The position numbers were made by a program, and so were the translations under genes. Below are positions 12,547-23,407 of a stretch of DNA of 64,000 nt, one piece after another. This stretch comes from Onchocerca lupi (taxonomy: Eukaryota; Nematoda; Chromadorea; Rhabditida; Onchocercidae): contig JAOVVO010000211.1 in assembly GCA_028564675.1 (NCBI GenBank), positions 49,880 to 113,879 of the forward strand, in the 5' to 3' direction. The stretch's first letter is position 1. Each line of letters starts with the position of its first letter. The notes beneath the pieces were generated by a model. The model did not search any database. It was not told the origin of the DNA and saw only the letters and a list, made by a program, of their open reading frames with translations.

Positions 12547-15500
12547 AAATTTTTGTGTTTTTTTGTGCTTTTGGATATTGGTACTAATCGAACTTATTTA
12601 ATATTAATTCATTCATCCTAAATTTTTCACTGCATTCAATGAAATAACTAATAAAAGTTGGAATTTAGCTGAATGTTTAAAACAAATTTCAGGAAGAATT
12701 GATAACATACTGTATGAAAATTTAAAAGAATTCGGTAGCAATTTGAAATACTAATACTAATGAACTATCACAATTTTATCATAATGTACCTCTCACGCTT
12801 ATTGAAGCATAATTATGGCGAACCAATATGAAATTAAATCATTTATATTCCCCGCAATTATTTACAAGAAGGAATTCGTTGATGAATATTTTTATGCATT
12901 ATTTATTCTTTATTTGCACTTACTTATTTGATGAAAATAATTATTTTTAGATGAATCACCAATTCTTCCAAGTTGGCCCGTACGATGTTTGTAATTTTCC
13001 AAATAATCCAGATGCAAAAATCTTTCGATTTCTTGCTATGTATAAATTTTTTTTGTGAAATAAAAATTTATTTTTATTTATATTTTTAAATTTATACAAT
13101 TCAACATGTAAATAAAACTTCATAATTTTTAAATAAATCAGCAACCCTTCGTAATTGTTCCTTATATCATTTCCTGTAATCTTCTACTAATTCACGAGAA
13201 AGTTCTTCGATTCCTTCCTATAAGCAATTTTTTTGTGAAATGAAAATTTTTACTTTTTATTTTTAAATTTCTTTTTATAGTACATATAAAATCCGGTAAG
13301 TAGATGCAAATTTCACAATCTTCAAATAAATCACCAATCTTTTGAAGCAGCTTTTTACGTCGTTCTTTGTAATCTTCCAAATAATCCACGAGGAAAAGTT
13401 CGTCGCTTCCTTGCTATAAGTATTTCAGAGTTAAAGGAAATAATGAAAAATGAAGGAATAAGAAATATTTTAACAGTTTTTCGGAAAAATTTGAGAGAAA
13501 TAACTTACTTTTAACAAATGTAACTTTAATTGGGCTAGAAAATCTATTTGAATTGTTCTTCAAATCAATGAATTTCTGAGTTGAATTGAATTTTCTTTAA
13601 TGGTAAATGCATGATTTCATTCAAAATTATAGTGATATCATTAAGGAGAGATTACCGGTACACCGAGAAATGCAATAACAACGCTATCTACATCATTTTA
13701 TTTTGTATTTTTTTCTTGAGCCTTAAGTGATCGTCTAATACTTCACTGATTAACTTATTGAATCTAATAAATAGTAATTCTTATTTTGATTCGGAAAATC
13801 TAAATTTCAATTCAAGGAACCAAAAACAAACATTTTGCATCCAATCGCTTTTCAGACATTCTGTTGCTGATAATCGACTTCTGTAAATTGAAATTTATCT
13901 AGGACACCAATTGATAGAGGGGATAATTTCAATTAAATTCTTTATCAATTATTTTTGGGTCTTGTCAAATTTCAAATTCAGTTTTTATACTAAATTTAAA
14001 TAAAATTTAGAACTGAAATATTAATATAACAGCCATTCATATTTTCAAAAGAAAAATTCGAACTTCAGCACTCTTGATTTAGTCAGGCATTTCCAATCTA
14101 TAAAATTCATCTTTTCTTTCTCCAATTTTATGTTTTTCTCTATTCTTGCTTCTAATTTTATGAACAAATGCCAGTTATTCATTAAAGAGCTTGAAAAAAT
14201 ATTAAAAATGAAGAATTAAAGCTCGGAACATTAAAATGAAATTGAAAAAAGAAAGATTAATAGATGATAATCTAGCTGCAAAAAAAGAAAAAGATAACAT
14301 TACCTGGCATTTCCAATAATTATAGATTTTAACAGTGCAATAATTGCCTGTGAATGAATTCGATAATTTTTTATTTCATCAACTGTTGAAATGTTAGAAA
14401 GAATTTTCAATCGTATCATTTCATAATATTCATCATCGAATGGTATTCTACCGGTTGTTAGTATATATAATACAATTCCGAAACTCCTGCCAATTCAATT
14501 TTTATGAAATAAAAATCGAAAATCCAGAAATTAACACTGTATAATTTTATTGCTTGCACGTCATAGTAATAACTTGATTTCGAATTAAAATTAATAAATA
14601 TTAGAATGAAATTTTAATAAACCAAATCGACAAATTAAAATCACTGAAAGACTAAAAGAATCATTGTCATTCGATAATAGTTTGCAATTAGATAAGGAAT
14701 CGAATTACGAAACTGATGATAACTAAATTACTATCATATATTTGATTCTCCACACTTCAAATCGGATTTTACGAATATATGTATAGCACAATAATGCCGT
14801 TTAGAATAGCAAAGGTTTGTAACATCAAAATGATAATCAGTTAGTTAATTACCACATATCTGATTTTGTTGTAACTTCACGATAAGAAATTTGTTCTGGT
14901 GAAGCAAAATCAATTGCATCATAATTCGAAACAATTAGTTCGTCATTACAACGTCGACTAGAACCAAAATTGATAACCATAAGTCGTACAACATTACTAA
15001 TATGTGTTAATAAATTCTCCGGCTATAATAAAACTAATAAAAATTTTCAACAGAAAAAAATTCGATATTTCGAGAATTTATTTGCAGTAAATCGAACTCT
15101 TGAAAATTCTAACCTTGATATCAAGATGAGCAATTTGAAAGGAATGAAGATATTCTAATGCTAACAGAAGATCTTTGCAGAATCGTTGAATTAATGCTTC
15201 AGAAATATATCCCAGACGTATTATATAATCTAATAGATGTGGACCATTTAACCTATTAATATTTGCTATTAAAATCATTCATCGGAAAATTATAAGCAAA
15301 AATAACTGAAAAATTCAATCTAAGGAAAAAAAAACGCTTAGTAGGAAAAATAATCAAAAATTTCATAAAGGAATAAAACATTCTAATAAAACTGTTCCAT
15401 ATTTAATGTCTGAAACTTTCTTTTATAGGTCTTCGACGTTAACAGTATGCATTTTATTGAAGTTTTTCGGTAATTTTCATAATAAATCTAATTCAGATGG

Positions 15501-18500
15501 CAAATATTCAAACTAATTATGTTAAAATATTTACTCGTAATGATATTAACTTTCTTAGAAACCCATTTCAGACTAATTTCATAGCTAGCTTAATTATTGC
15601 TATTAATAATAATTCTTCCTACGCTTTTCTAGACAATTCTTCAGAATAATAATTCTTCGATTGAATAAAAGCGCCGTACCATTTCATAATCAAGATTAGT
15701 TGATTGTTCATTTTAACAGCCTCATGGTAGGCAACAATATTGCGATGCCGAATGCAACGCATGATACTGATTTCACGTTCAATATCTTCCCATTCATTAT
15801 CAGTTTGCGTGAATTCACGCATGAAACATTTCGCTGCATATCGTTTTTTGTCAATTTTGCGTACTATTTGTTTCACTTCAGCAAATCTTCCCTTGTATAT
15901 TACGTCGGCAATGGTATAAATTTCAGCATATGTTGCTTCATCAATATATTTTGTCTAACAAATTGTTAGAATGTAACAACTTGAAAGAAAAGTCAAAATG
16001 ATGAAGATTTTAACAGATGAATGAAATATTAATTATCAGATTTTTTCGTACATGAAAGATAATTCATACACGTGAAAAAGACACAGCGTATGGAATGTAT
16101 GAACTAACTAACGAAGCTAAATGAAAGATCTGAAAAATTAAAGTGACAGATGAAAAAAACAAATTTAATGATTCCAAAAATGAAATCAATAATGAATAAT
16201 GATCTGTTTAGGTATTGAAAGAAACAAGTAAATGAATAAATAAGCAAATAATTAATTATAAATAGCAAGAATAAGAAAGTAATTATAAATGAACAATTAC
16301 CTCAGAATCACCGGGGAAATTAAACGATGATGCAGATTGTGAATAAGTCAAATTTAAATCAATCTCAGCTACTGGTCCAATTTTACCCTTGAAATATTCG
16401 TTAAAGGCATACATGCGAAAAGAATAGGAAGTAGGTTTGAGATCTGTGATAACAGTTGATGTACCAATGATACCTTCTATTGCTATCTTATAATCATTCT
16501 TATCTGCAAAAATATTGGTCATTATCGGAAAAACAAAAAAATAGTAATGATTTACAATGATTATTTGATTTAGTTAATTATTCGATTTAGTATGACAATA
16601 ATCATTTTTACAGAATATTGAAGGACATGTAAACTTAGTGCAGTATAGTGTTCTCGTGTTTATACTAAAGCATTATAATGATACCAAGGTAAAATATACT
16701 TCGATAAGTAAAAATCAAGGATGTTGTATTGAATAGAAAGAACGTGACTATTTCATTTTACTTCTTTCTAGGCTTAAATGACATGAAAATATATGAGTTC
16801 TTGTGATGTTAGTTCCATGAGAAATTAAAGTTACAGTAATAAATTAGAACTGATTTAAAAAATGATTGACATTTACAAATTACAATATTATTATAGTTTA
16901 AAAATTATCATGAAAATTATACCTTTTTGTTTGTATTCTACAACATAGTAGATATTTTTCGAATTACCCTTTCTTGCATTTTTCCACTGTAGCAACACAC
17001 TATTTCGATTAATTGCTTTACATGTTGTAATACAGGTAATACTGGGTGGTACGATAACCGTAATCCAAGCGACAGTATGACAATTACCAAAAATATTTTC
17101 AGCAAGAGCCCAATATTGTCCAGTGTCTTCTTCTATGCATTTTTTTATTGTTAATATCGAATAGCCTTCTTCGTTTGTCTGCAAAGTTATATATATATAG
17201 ACAAATAAATTGAAATATGGAGATAATAATAATGGTGACATTATACTGAGATTATTGATGGAAAGAATGTGAAATTTCTAAAAGATATATCTCAATATCC
17301 AAGCAACATGTCTTGATATTCGAGAAATATATCTCAATAAGTCTAAGAAAAATTGATTTCAGATGAAGAAATTTAACTTATATAATCAGATTTTTTCGGA
17401 TTTTTTATAATATAATAATGCTGCCACTAAAATTTATTCAAATCTAAAAACTAGGAAAAAACCATCCATTTTTCACTTCATTTTTTAATTTAGAAACTTT
17501 CTTTTTTCAAACTAGCAAAATTTTGACAATGGATTAATTCAAGTTTTCTAACTGATGAATAACTAAAACAAAAAAGCTTCGTACTTACAGTAACTTCATA
17601 TCGACCTCTAGCTGTAATTACTGGACCATGCCAAGTAACCGTATATGACTCTTGCGAAAAAAATTTACACATCAAAATTATTTTTTCATCCAATTTTATT
17701 CTTGTATCTTGCAAAGGTTCAATACAAATCGGTCGTTTATGCGAACCAGAAAATGCTAACGAAAATGATTTCTTTTGCACAGGTAAGAATGATATTAAAT
17801 TAGTTAAATAAGAAATATTATTTAATAAATTAGATGGATTATCGTCGAAAATTATTGTTTGACCAGAATCCACTAAGTGATACCATTTCCGACGGTATCT
17901 GAAGTAAAATGCAGCCAAGTTAGGTGCTACTTTTCCTTTTCGTTTTCTACATACATGAGTGATATTCTGAAGAATATTAAAATAAGCAGAAATATTATGC
18001 TTACTATATTAAATTAATGTTTGAATTAATAGCCGTTGAAACTGTAATGATCAACTTTTCAAGGAATAAAGATTGTGCTAATAATGATCATTTCGAAGTT
18101 TATAGAATTAATGAATATAAAAGAACGAAATCCTGAACAAACCTTATTTGTTGAGCAAAATTATCACCTGGTACGGTATCTAGATCAAGAAAATAAGTTG
18201 GAATATAACCTTTCTTACCATCTTCTTTCTCAACTTCTGCGTATCCTTTTTTATCAATATTTAGGATTTTCACCTATAAAAAATTCAAAGTTTATCATTC
18301 ATAATAATTTGAGAAATCTATGAATTATTCCGACAAAGCAAATTGTTACGCAATAACTGTGCATAATACAGTTATATGTAGTTTACTTCGGACGTGAACC
18401 TTATTTAAATTGTATCATAAGAAGTTTTAAACATTACAAAATCAATATTCATTGCTTAATAATTCACCACCTGTTAATCAACACGCTAATTTGAGTTCAC

Positions 18501-19612
18501 AAATATCATAGTAGTTTTAATGTAGTAACATTTGTTTGGTTTTTGGAATTGTTTTTATCTTTCTCCTCACTATATTTTTAATTTGCTTTAAATTTCCAGA
18601 AAAACGTTTCACATAAATGTAATTCAATCCCTATCATCATTTTGTTGAATTTTTGTAATTAATACAAACATTAGCCAATTTTCGTTATGTTTTAATTAAT
18701 GATATTACTCAATTAAACAGCAACAACAATGACATAAACAAAAACCTTTTCACCCCGACGACCATTAATTTGTTTTTTTTTCACTGCACTGAATGAACAA
18801 TTCATTATAGCACATCCTTCATTTAAACATTCTTCTCCCCATATTGATGATCGTTCCTTAAAATGAATTAAAAAGGGGAAAAAAAAAAAAAAAAGATAAT
18901 GTTTTTCAAACATTAAACATAATCACAGATTATCCAATTAACCCCATTTATTTTAGAACAAAACTCTAATTGTATTTTAATATTTCGGTTTTAAATGTAA
19001 TGAAGATTATTTATTCTCTTGTGGTATTTATCCACTTCTTAAAAATTGAAAGAGTGAAAAGTTTCGGAAATTTTTGATCAATTATATAATATTATATAAA
19101 TTTAAATTCCATTTTTGATATAGCATATGCATCCGGTAGTACTAATAAGACGATTATCGTTACTCATAATTCTTTACTGAGATATTCATCATGTTGAATA
19201 ATAAATATCACCTTTTTTAACCCTAAATATCCCATTTTTATTCATGCAAATATCAGACTATTATTGATCATTTAAACAGTCAACTTTAATCAAGTTATTA
19301 AGTATATAGCAGTGACTTTTTGGTTTTGCTTTCAATTTTTGACAATATGTCCTCTAATATTAAGAGGCACTGCCAGAAATTTTTATTGATGCATTGTGAT
19401 GAAGTAAATGTTCTGATCGCATTTCCAGAATTATAATAGTTATCAAATTTTAAATTTAAATAAAAAAGTTATTGAATAATGGAAGAATAATTTCCTGTTT
19501 ATTTAGTAAGAAGCAGTAAGATATATAAAAAAGAAATGTAAATGAAGAGCTTAACAACATAGCAATCAGCCTAAACGGAAATAAAACTAACCGTTTTCGT
19601 GTCGTCCGACAT
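10831..19612 (-). CDS. Trio/UNC-73-type C-terminal unit: SH3-Ig-Fn3-pseudokinase
   Basis: Stand-alone counterpart of the C-terminal part of Trio/Kalirin. Exons, minus strand: 19612-19592 (start MSDDTKT), 18856-18746, 18273-18143, 17898-17589, 17178-16923, 16503-16301, 15954-15680, 15252-15114, 15022-14853, 14486-14304. Phases 0,0,2,0,1,0,2,0,2,2 close at each junction and give about 600 residues. Domains: SH3 at about 22-80, one I-set Ig at 144-232, one Fn3 at 233-330, kinase from about 352. An in-frame TAA lies 13 codons before the ATG, so this is a true first exon. The 3' end is uncertain. I favour 11464-11350 plus 10908-10831 (663 aa in total, canonical splice sites); the alternative is a 55-base terminal exon at 13409-13355 (617 aa). 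No in-frame splice from the GEF gene upstream was found, so I call it a separate unit; an undetected linking exon could overturn this. Confidence 0.82.
11350..11464 (-). CDS. Candidate kinase C-lobe and tail exon
   Basis: A 115-base stretch with a TGCAG acceptor and a strong CCAG|GTAAGT donor. Its phase-2 entry matches exon 14486-14304 and it is open throughout. The join reads GNASKSLLPQEAMHVKI, which aligns without a gap to the last kinase helix (D-P-x-K-R-x-T-x-x-x-A-L), followed by a basic tail (SRKFRRNCSRK). The helix arginine that normally pairs with the APE glutamate would be Ser. It competes with the exon copy at 13.4 kb as the true continuation. Confidence 0.45.
12515..12542. repeat. 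Poly(T) run, about 28 bases
   Basis: Uninterrupted T tract within a minus-strand intron or 3' region. Its length is likely polymorphic. Confidence 0.9.
12955..13425 (-). repeat. Tandem repeat of an exon-like unit, three copies
   Basis: Three related copies begin on the minus strand at 13413, 13217 and 13035 (spacing 196 and 182 bases). Each has an exon-like part of about 90 bases containing a GGATTATTTGGAA-type core (changed in copy 2). Copies 2 and 3 also share an upstream part ending in ATTTCACAAAAAAA and a TATAG/CATAG acceptor. With the AAG acceptor, copy 1 continues the kinase as RKRRTFPRGLFGRLQ and stops at 13355; copy 3 would give RNRKIFASGLFGKLQTS; copy 2 stops early. In a second frame the copies also conserve a charged motif (DYLEDYKERR, DYLENYKHRT). 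They may be duplicated alternative last exons of the kinase unit, some decayed. Confidence 0.7.
13355..13409 (-). CDS. Alternative terminal exon of the kinase unit (repeat copy 1)
   Basis: If the acceptor CAAG at 13413-13410 is used, the reading frame from exon 14486-14304 continues as R-KRRTFPRGLFGRLQRTT and stops. R-K-R-R-T followed by L aligns well with the kinase subdomain XI signature (R-R-R-P-T...L in Kalirin). Against it, the acceptor is AAG with a TATAG four bases upstream that would put the sequence in another frame. Two other internal exons in this window do use AAG acceptors. Confidence 0.4.
14304..15954 (-). other. Kinase domain exons, predicted pseudokinase
   Basis: Exons 15954-15680, 15252-15114, 15022-14853 and 14486-14304. 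Visible motifs in unit numbering: glycine loop IYKGRFAEV (363-371), where the first glycine is replaced by Tyr; ATP lysine K386 in YAAKCF; helix-C Glu E405 in EREISIM; catalytic loop IAHLDIKPENLL with D480, K482 and N485; NFG instead of DFG at 500-502; SPE for APE at 523-525; intact SDMWSFG at 536-542. HLDIKPEN is characteristic of the Trio/Kalirin/titin/DAPK branch. Loss of the magnesium-binding aspartate together with the altered glycine loop predicts little or no catalysis. Kalirin's own DFG position is also atypical, so residual activity cannot be excluded. Confidence 0.88.
16301..17898 (-). other. Ig and Fn3 domain exons
   Basis: Exons 17898-17589, 17178-16923 and 16503-16301. The first begins with a poorly conserved linker (RYRRKWYHLVDSG), then the Ig domain starts near RPICIEPL and carries C165 and W177. 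The Ig ends in EDTGQYWALAENIFG, where the family has Y-x-C; Ala replaces the second cysteine, so the disulphide is lost, which is tolerated in intracellular I-set domains. Fn3 follows (VPPSITCI...VLLQWKNARKG...YYVVEYKQK...VITDLKPTSYSFRMYAFNEY). The order Ig-Fn3-kinase is that of Kalirin. Confidence 0.88.
18143..18856 (-). other. Second Trio-type SH3 domain exons
   Basis: Exons 18856-18746 and 18273-18143. The first gives CAIMNCSFSAVKKKQINGRRGEK and the second VKILNIDKKGYAEVEKED followed by GYIPTYFLDLD, the RT-loop and the final strands of an SH3 fold. It corresponds to the SH3 that follows DH2-PH2 in vertebrate Trio. The acceptor of the first exon is TTTTAAG, an AAG rather than CAG. Confidence 0.8.
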
Positions 19613-19697
19613 TCTTTCCGCTTGATATATCTTTTTCTTCAAAGTGAATTATTCGCATAAATCGTCATCGATAACAATCCACAACAACTGCCGAAAG
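19592..19697 (-). promoter_or_regulatory. First exon and probable trans-splice site of the kinase unit
   Basis: A pyrimidine-rich acceptor (TTCTTTCTCTTTAG) ends at 19698. It is followed by an 85-base leader with a small upstream ORF, then ATG at 19612-19610 encoding MSDDTKT and a GTTAGT donor at 19591. A TAA in frame with the ATG excludes coding read-through from an upstream exon. Good acceptor, no coding exon feeding it and a nearby ATG together point to spliced-leader addition; this is inference. Confidence 0.6.
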
Positions 19698-19699
19698 CT

Positions 19700-19867
19700 A
19701 AAGAGAAAGAACAAGTTATCAGCACTTCGATCTCTTATCTCCTGATTCTTTTTTTAACAACACGAGAGCTTTTTCAGCCTGGTCGATGTCAAACTATACT
19801 TCTCCTTTAGCATCATTTCGACATTTACTCATCAACAAATTTCTCACATCTCTTCAAAATAAGTACG

Positions 19868-19910
<43 letters not shown>

Positions 19911-22900
19911 ATGAAAGTCAATCAGATGATGTTTTCAATAAATCTTACTCTCAAATCCTTTCCTCACCGAATAATTTCCTATGAGAAATCATCATCTTTC
20001 AAGTCTTTCTTTTCTGAAAATTCTCTCCCCAGTTTTCTAATCAATTAATTTTAGAAATCACTTTTTTTTCCTCTTTTTTTGAATCATTCACTCTCTCTAT
20101 ATTAATCAGCTCATGGAATTTCATAGTATAAACCAATTTTGATCTAATGAGATTGTCAGAAGAGTCTCTAAAAAGCCGGATCTCAGAAATCCGAAACCGG
20201 AAACTGACTAACAAAGGTCATATCAGTGATTTTTAATGAATATAATTTAAAGTGTTTTAATGATAGGCGTTAAGAAATACGATCGGACCCAACTCTCTAT
20301 CAAATTTCAAACGATGCCAGTAAAACAAGCCTCATTTCTTTGATGGGATCAAAGCATTGCAATTTTCTCATTTCAAATTTTATTCCCGCATGATTTGCCT
20401 CATCCTTCTTCATTTCTTTTTGCTGCTAGTAAAATAATGCAAGTTGGATTATACATAGCGATCCCGAAAACTGAATTCATTTCATGTCTAATAAATATTG
20501 TGAAATGCAAATTCCCGTCACATCCCAATTATGGTAAATTTATTCATGTGGTTGGAAAACAATTTCTGAGTATTCAGAAGCAATATTTATTATGGTTGCG
20601 AATATGTAAATTCCAAAAAAATATAAAAAAACAGCAGAGATCAAAGAAAAAAATACTTGAAAGATATTACCAATTAACTTTTTTCAAATTCAAATTTAAA
20701 AAGCCCAGCAAAAAAAGAAACAAGCTAGGAATGGGAAAGGAAGAAAGGGGATGCAAGCGATGAGGAAAAAAGAATACAGAGATAAGCTGAGAAATCCAAA
20801 AAAAAAAAAAAAGAAAAAAAGAAAGAACCAGGCACCTGATAATAGATGGGTAAAGAAGATTTCCTCCGATCGCCTTCAAAATATTAATACAATCATCTTT
20901 TTTCTGAAGGTTTGAAAATTTGCAGTGATGGCCAATGAAAAAAAAAAACTACATGCAATCTATCAATCAATAATAATAAATGAATCATCAAAACAATAAT
21001 TTAATAGTAAATAACTGAGACAGAGAAAAACTGTTGTACAGAGATGAATAAAGGATTAAATGAGAATAAATTGTAATATTTCAATATACTGTCATATTTC
21101 TTTTTTCATTTTTTTTCCCAAAATGACCTCTGATCACATGATTAATAATATTTTATATACTTCAACAAAGTACACAAGCATCAACGAACGATATATGAAA
21201 TGAATGAAATATAAAAACGAATGAATCGTTCCTTTTCATAATTATACCAAATATGGGAGCCTAATTTGAAAGGAAAACAAAAAAAGGCAAATAGATATCA
21301 ATATTTGCACAAATTTTGTTTTAAAATAAGCCACTTTTACCAGACAAATAATGTGTCAATTGTTGCAATTTTAATAAATGACAAAGGAGAAAAGAAAGGA
21401 AGGTTCACAAAAAGTTTGCAATTTTTTTTGTTGATAAGGATTCTGACAACTATTTATTCTTAAAAAAAAATCTTCAGAATAATCCAAAAATTCGATACTT
21501 CAAGCAATAAAATAAAAAAAAAAATATCGCCAAGGAAAAATTCATTGATACTAATAATATTTAGAAAACTTTTGGTTTCTTTTCCCTTTTTTTTCTCATC
21601 TCAAAATTAGAGGAATACTTGACAGTAGCAAAATTTTTAAAATAATATATAAGCTCATTTGTCAAAAAAAAAAAAACGAAGAAAGTGGAACATGGAGTGA
21701 AAATGCACAAAAAATGTTTAAAACAATTAATAATTATAATATGTACAGAACCTTTTTCCTTTTTTTTCTTTATATTGAATTAAACTGAAAGGAAAAAAAG
21801 GAAAAAAAACGAAAAAATTAGTTTTAGGAATACAAATTAAAAAAAAAAAAATTAATTGGAAGAAAATGGATGAGAAAAAGAAGATAACTGATGCATTAAA
21901 AGAGTTTTGTAAAAATTGACGAAATTGTTGAAAGTGAGAAAAGTTTAGAAATTGAAATAGCATTAATTTGAATGAAATGATGATAAGATAAAGGAAGCAA
22001 ATGAACATAAAAAAGAAGAGAAAACACCGTCTAATTCTGGATGCAAACTCGAATCCGAGATTTCTTGAAACCGTAATGATCAATTCTTCTTACACAAACG
22101 AAAAAAAAGAAGAAAAAAAAGAAATGATTTTGCTGCTAGATGTATCATATAATTCAAATCATATATGTATATACATAGATTTCAACAATTTATACATTTA
22201 TGTATATAAAAGCAAATTTTGAATCGAACAATAAATAATTTCAAACAAATAATATTTCTCAAATCCTTCACTGTTTCCCTAATACAATATCAGAACTTTT
22301 TGTTATATTTCGAAACAAATGTTGCATCCAAATCTATTCATATATAGTGGCTATCCATAATAAATACCGCATAACAAGAAAACTTAATCAAAAAATAGCG
22401 AACAAATTGACATAAATAAGTAAACCAGTAATCAATATGAAAAAGAAGCTGCCAAATTAAAAAGCAAAGAAAAGGTTTCGAGGAGTTCCCTCATTCAGTC
22501 TGAAATTTCAATTTCCTTTACAGTTCTTGATATCATCTCTTAAGAAGCATGGGCTCACAATATTTTATTTTTGATCTATATTCTTTTATTTTATATCACT
22601 GAATCTAAAATTTTTCACCAACAATGCATGAAAGTGATTTTTAAACAAAACATTCTATATTTCCAAAAGAAAAAAATTTTCTTCCTCATCTTATTCCAAA
22701 CAATAAATCCTTGGCATTTCCGTCAGTTGAAAAAAAAAAAATATCCTTTCTGAATTTTTCTTGAAAATTCTCAGACTATGCATTAATTATTACTAATGAA
22801 ATGAATGACAGTTTTTAAAAAATTTTAATGCTCAAAAAACGGAAAACTAAACTCATTTGTCGAGGAAGCAATTCAGTAATCCCAAGAAAAAACTGCTTCA

Positions 22901-23168
22901 ACAATGTAAAAAAAAAAACTAACTAATTGGTCTAGTCCAAAAAGTTAATTGAACAATTCGGAAAATCAACTGAATAATCCAGATAGTTTGCTGGAATTAT
23001 CCAAAAAGCTGACTGAATAATCTATGAAATTAATTTTCGAAATATGACTGAAGGAAAGTTTTTGTTTAAAAAGTAGGATGGTAATAAAATCAATCAATTA
23101 TAATAATCTTGATAATTTATAACATTCACTTTTCATCCCTCTTTGATCTTTTCGATACCAACTTCATT
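19700..23168. other. Gap between the GEF gene and the kinase unit
   Basis: About 3.4 kb rich in A runs. I looked on the minus strand for a linking exon that enters in phase 1 and leaves in phase 0, and found none. The + strand open frame at 20395-20763 (122 codons, Lys-rich end) has no recognisable domain or splice context. The region should contain the GEF 3' UTR and the kinase-unit promoter. Confidence 0.55.
19868..19909. repeat. Poly(A) run, 42 bases
   Basis: Uninterrupted A tract (T tract on the minus strand) about 170 bases upstream of the kinase unit's trans-splice site. Such tracts exclude nucleosomes and are frequent in nematode promoters; a slippage-prone repeat is the simpler reading. 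Confidence 0.9.
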
Positions 23169-23174
23169 TTTATT
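23169..23174 (-). terminator. AATAAA overlapping the GEF stop codon
   Basis: On the minus strand AATAAA spans 23174-23169 and contains the TAA stop. If functional, the 3' UTR would be only some 15-25 bases. The hexamer is common here, so this is tentative. Confidence 0.35.
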
Positions 23175-23407
23175 TTGATTTACCTGCTGGAAATAGTCCA
23201 GCTGCTGACTTATTATTATTTCCTGGATTCATTTTTTTCCCGAAACCAAACAACTTCGATGATTTCGTCGATGAATTACTCTTTGATGAGAGTGCTTGAG
23301 TACCCGAATTTTGATGCATCAAAGATGAAGAAGCGCCTGATGAACTGCTTTCTTTATTCTTACCTGTTAATCGCGGGAATAACGTTTTCTTTTTTTCCGT
23401 TTCTTCT
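23170..23407 (-). other. unc-73: C-terminal tail exon of the GEF gene
   Basis: Encodes a Ser/Lys/Asn-rich tail after PH2 (EETEKKKTLFPRLTGKNKES, SSKLFGFGKKMNPGNNNKSA) and ends ...PAGKSK at TAA 23172-23170. A strong donor ACAG|GTAAGA at 23363 and a weaker GCAG|GTAAAT near the end both leave phase 1, so a longer isoform could exist, but I found no acceptor giving a sensible continuation. The stop overlaps an AATAAA hexamer. Confidence 0.75.

Noticed and set aside
13621..13685. Small minus-strand exon ending GGTGTACCG|GTAATC that would bridge the kinase to the repeat array in the charged frame
   Set aside because: No pyrimidine tract before the candidate acceptor, and it would displace the well-fitting last kinase helix.
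20395..20763. 122-codon + strand open frame in the gap between GEF gene and kinase unit
   Set aside because: No recognisable domain, Lys-rich A-run end and no splice or promoter context; compatible with chance in AT-rich DNA.
21727..22083. 118-codon Phe/Leu-rich minus-strand open frame resembling a membrane protein
   Set aside because: It is a translation of A-rich repeats; the hydrophobicity comes from TTT and TTC codons of homopolymer DNA.
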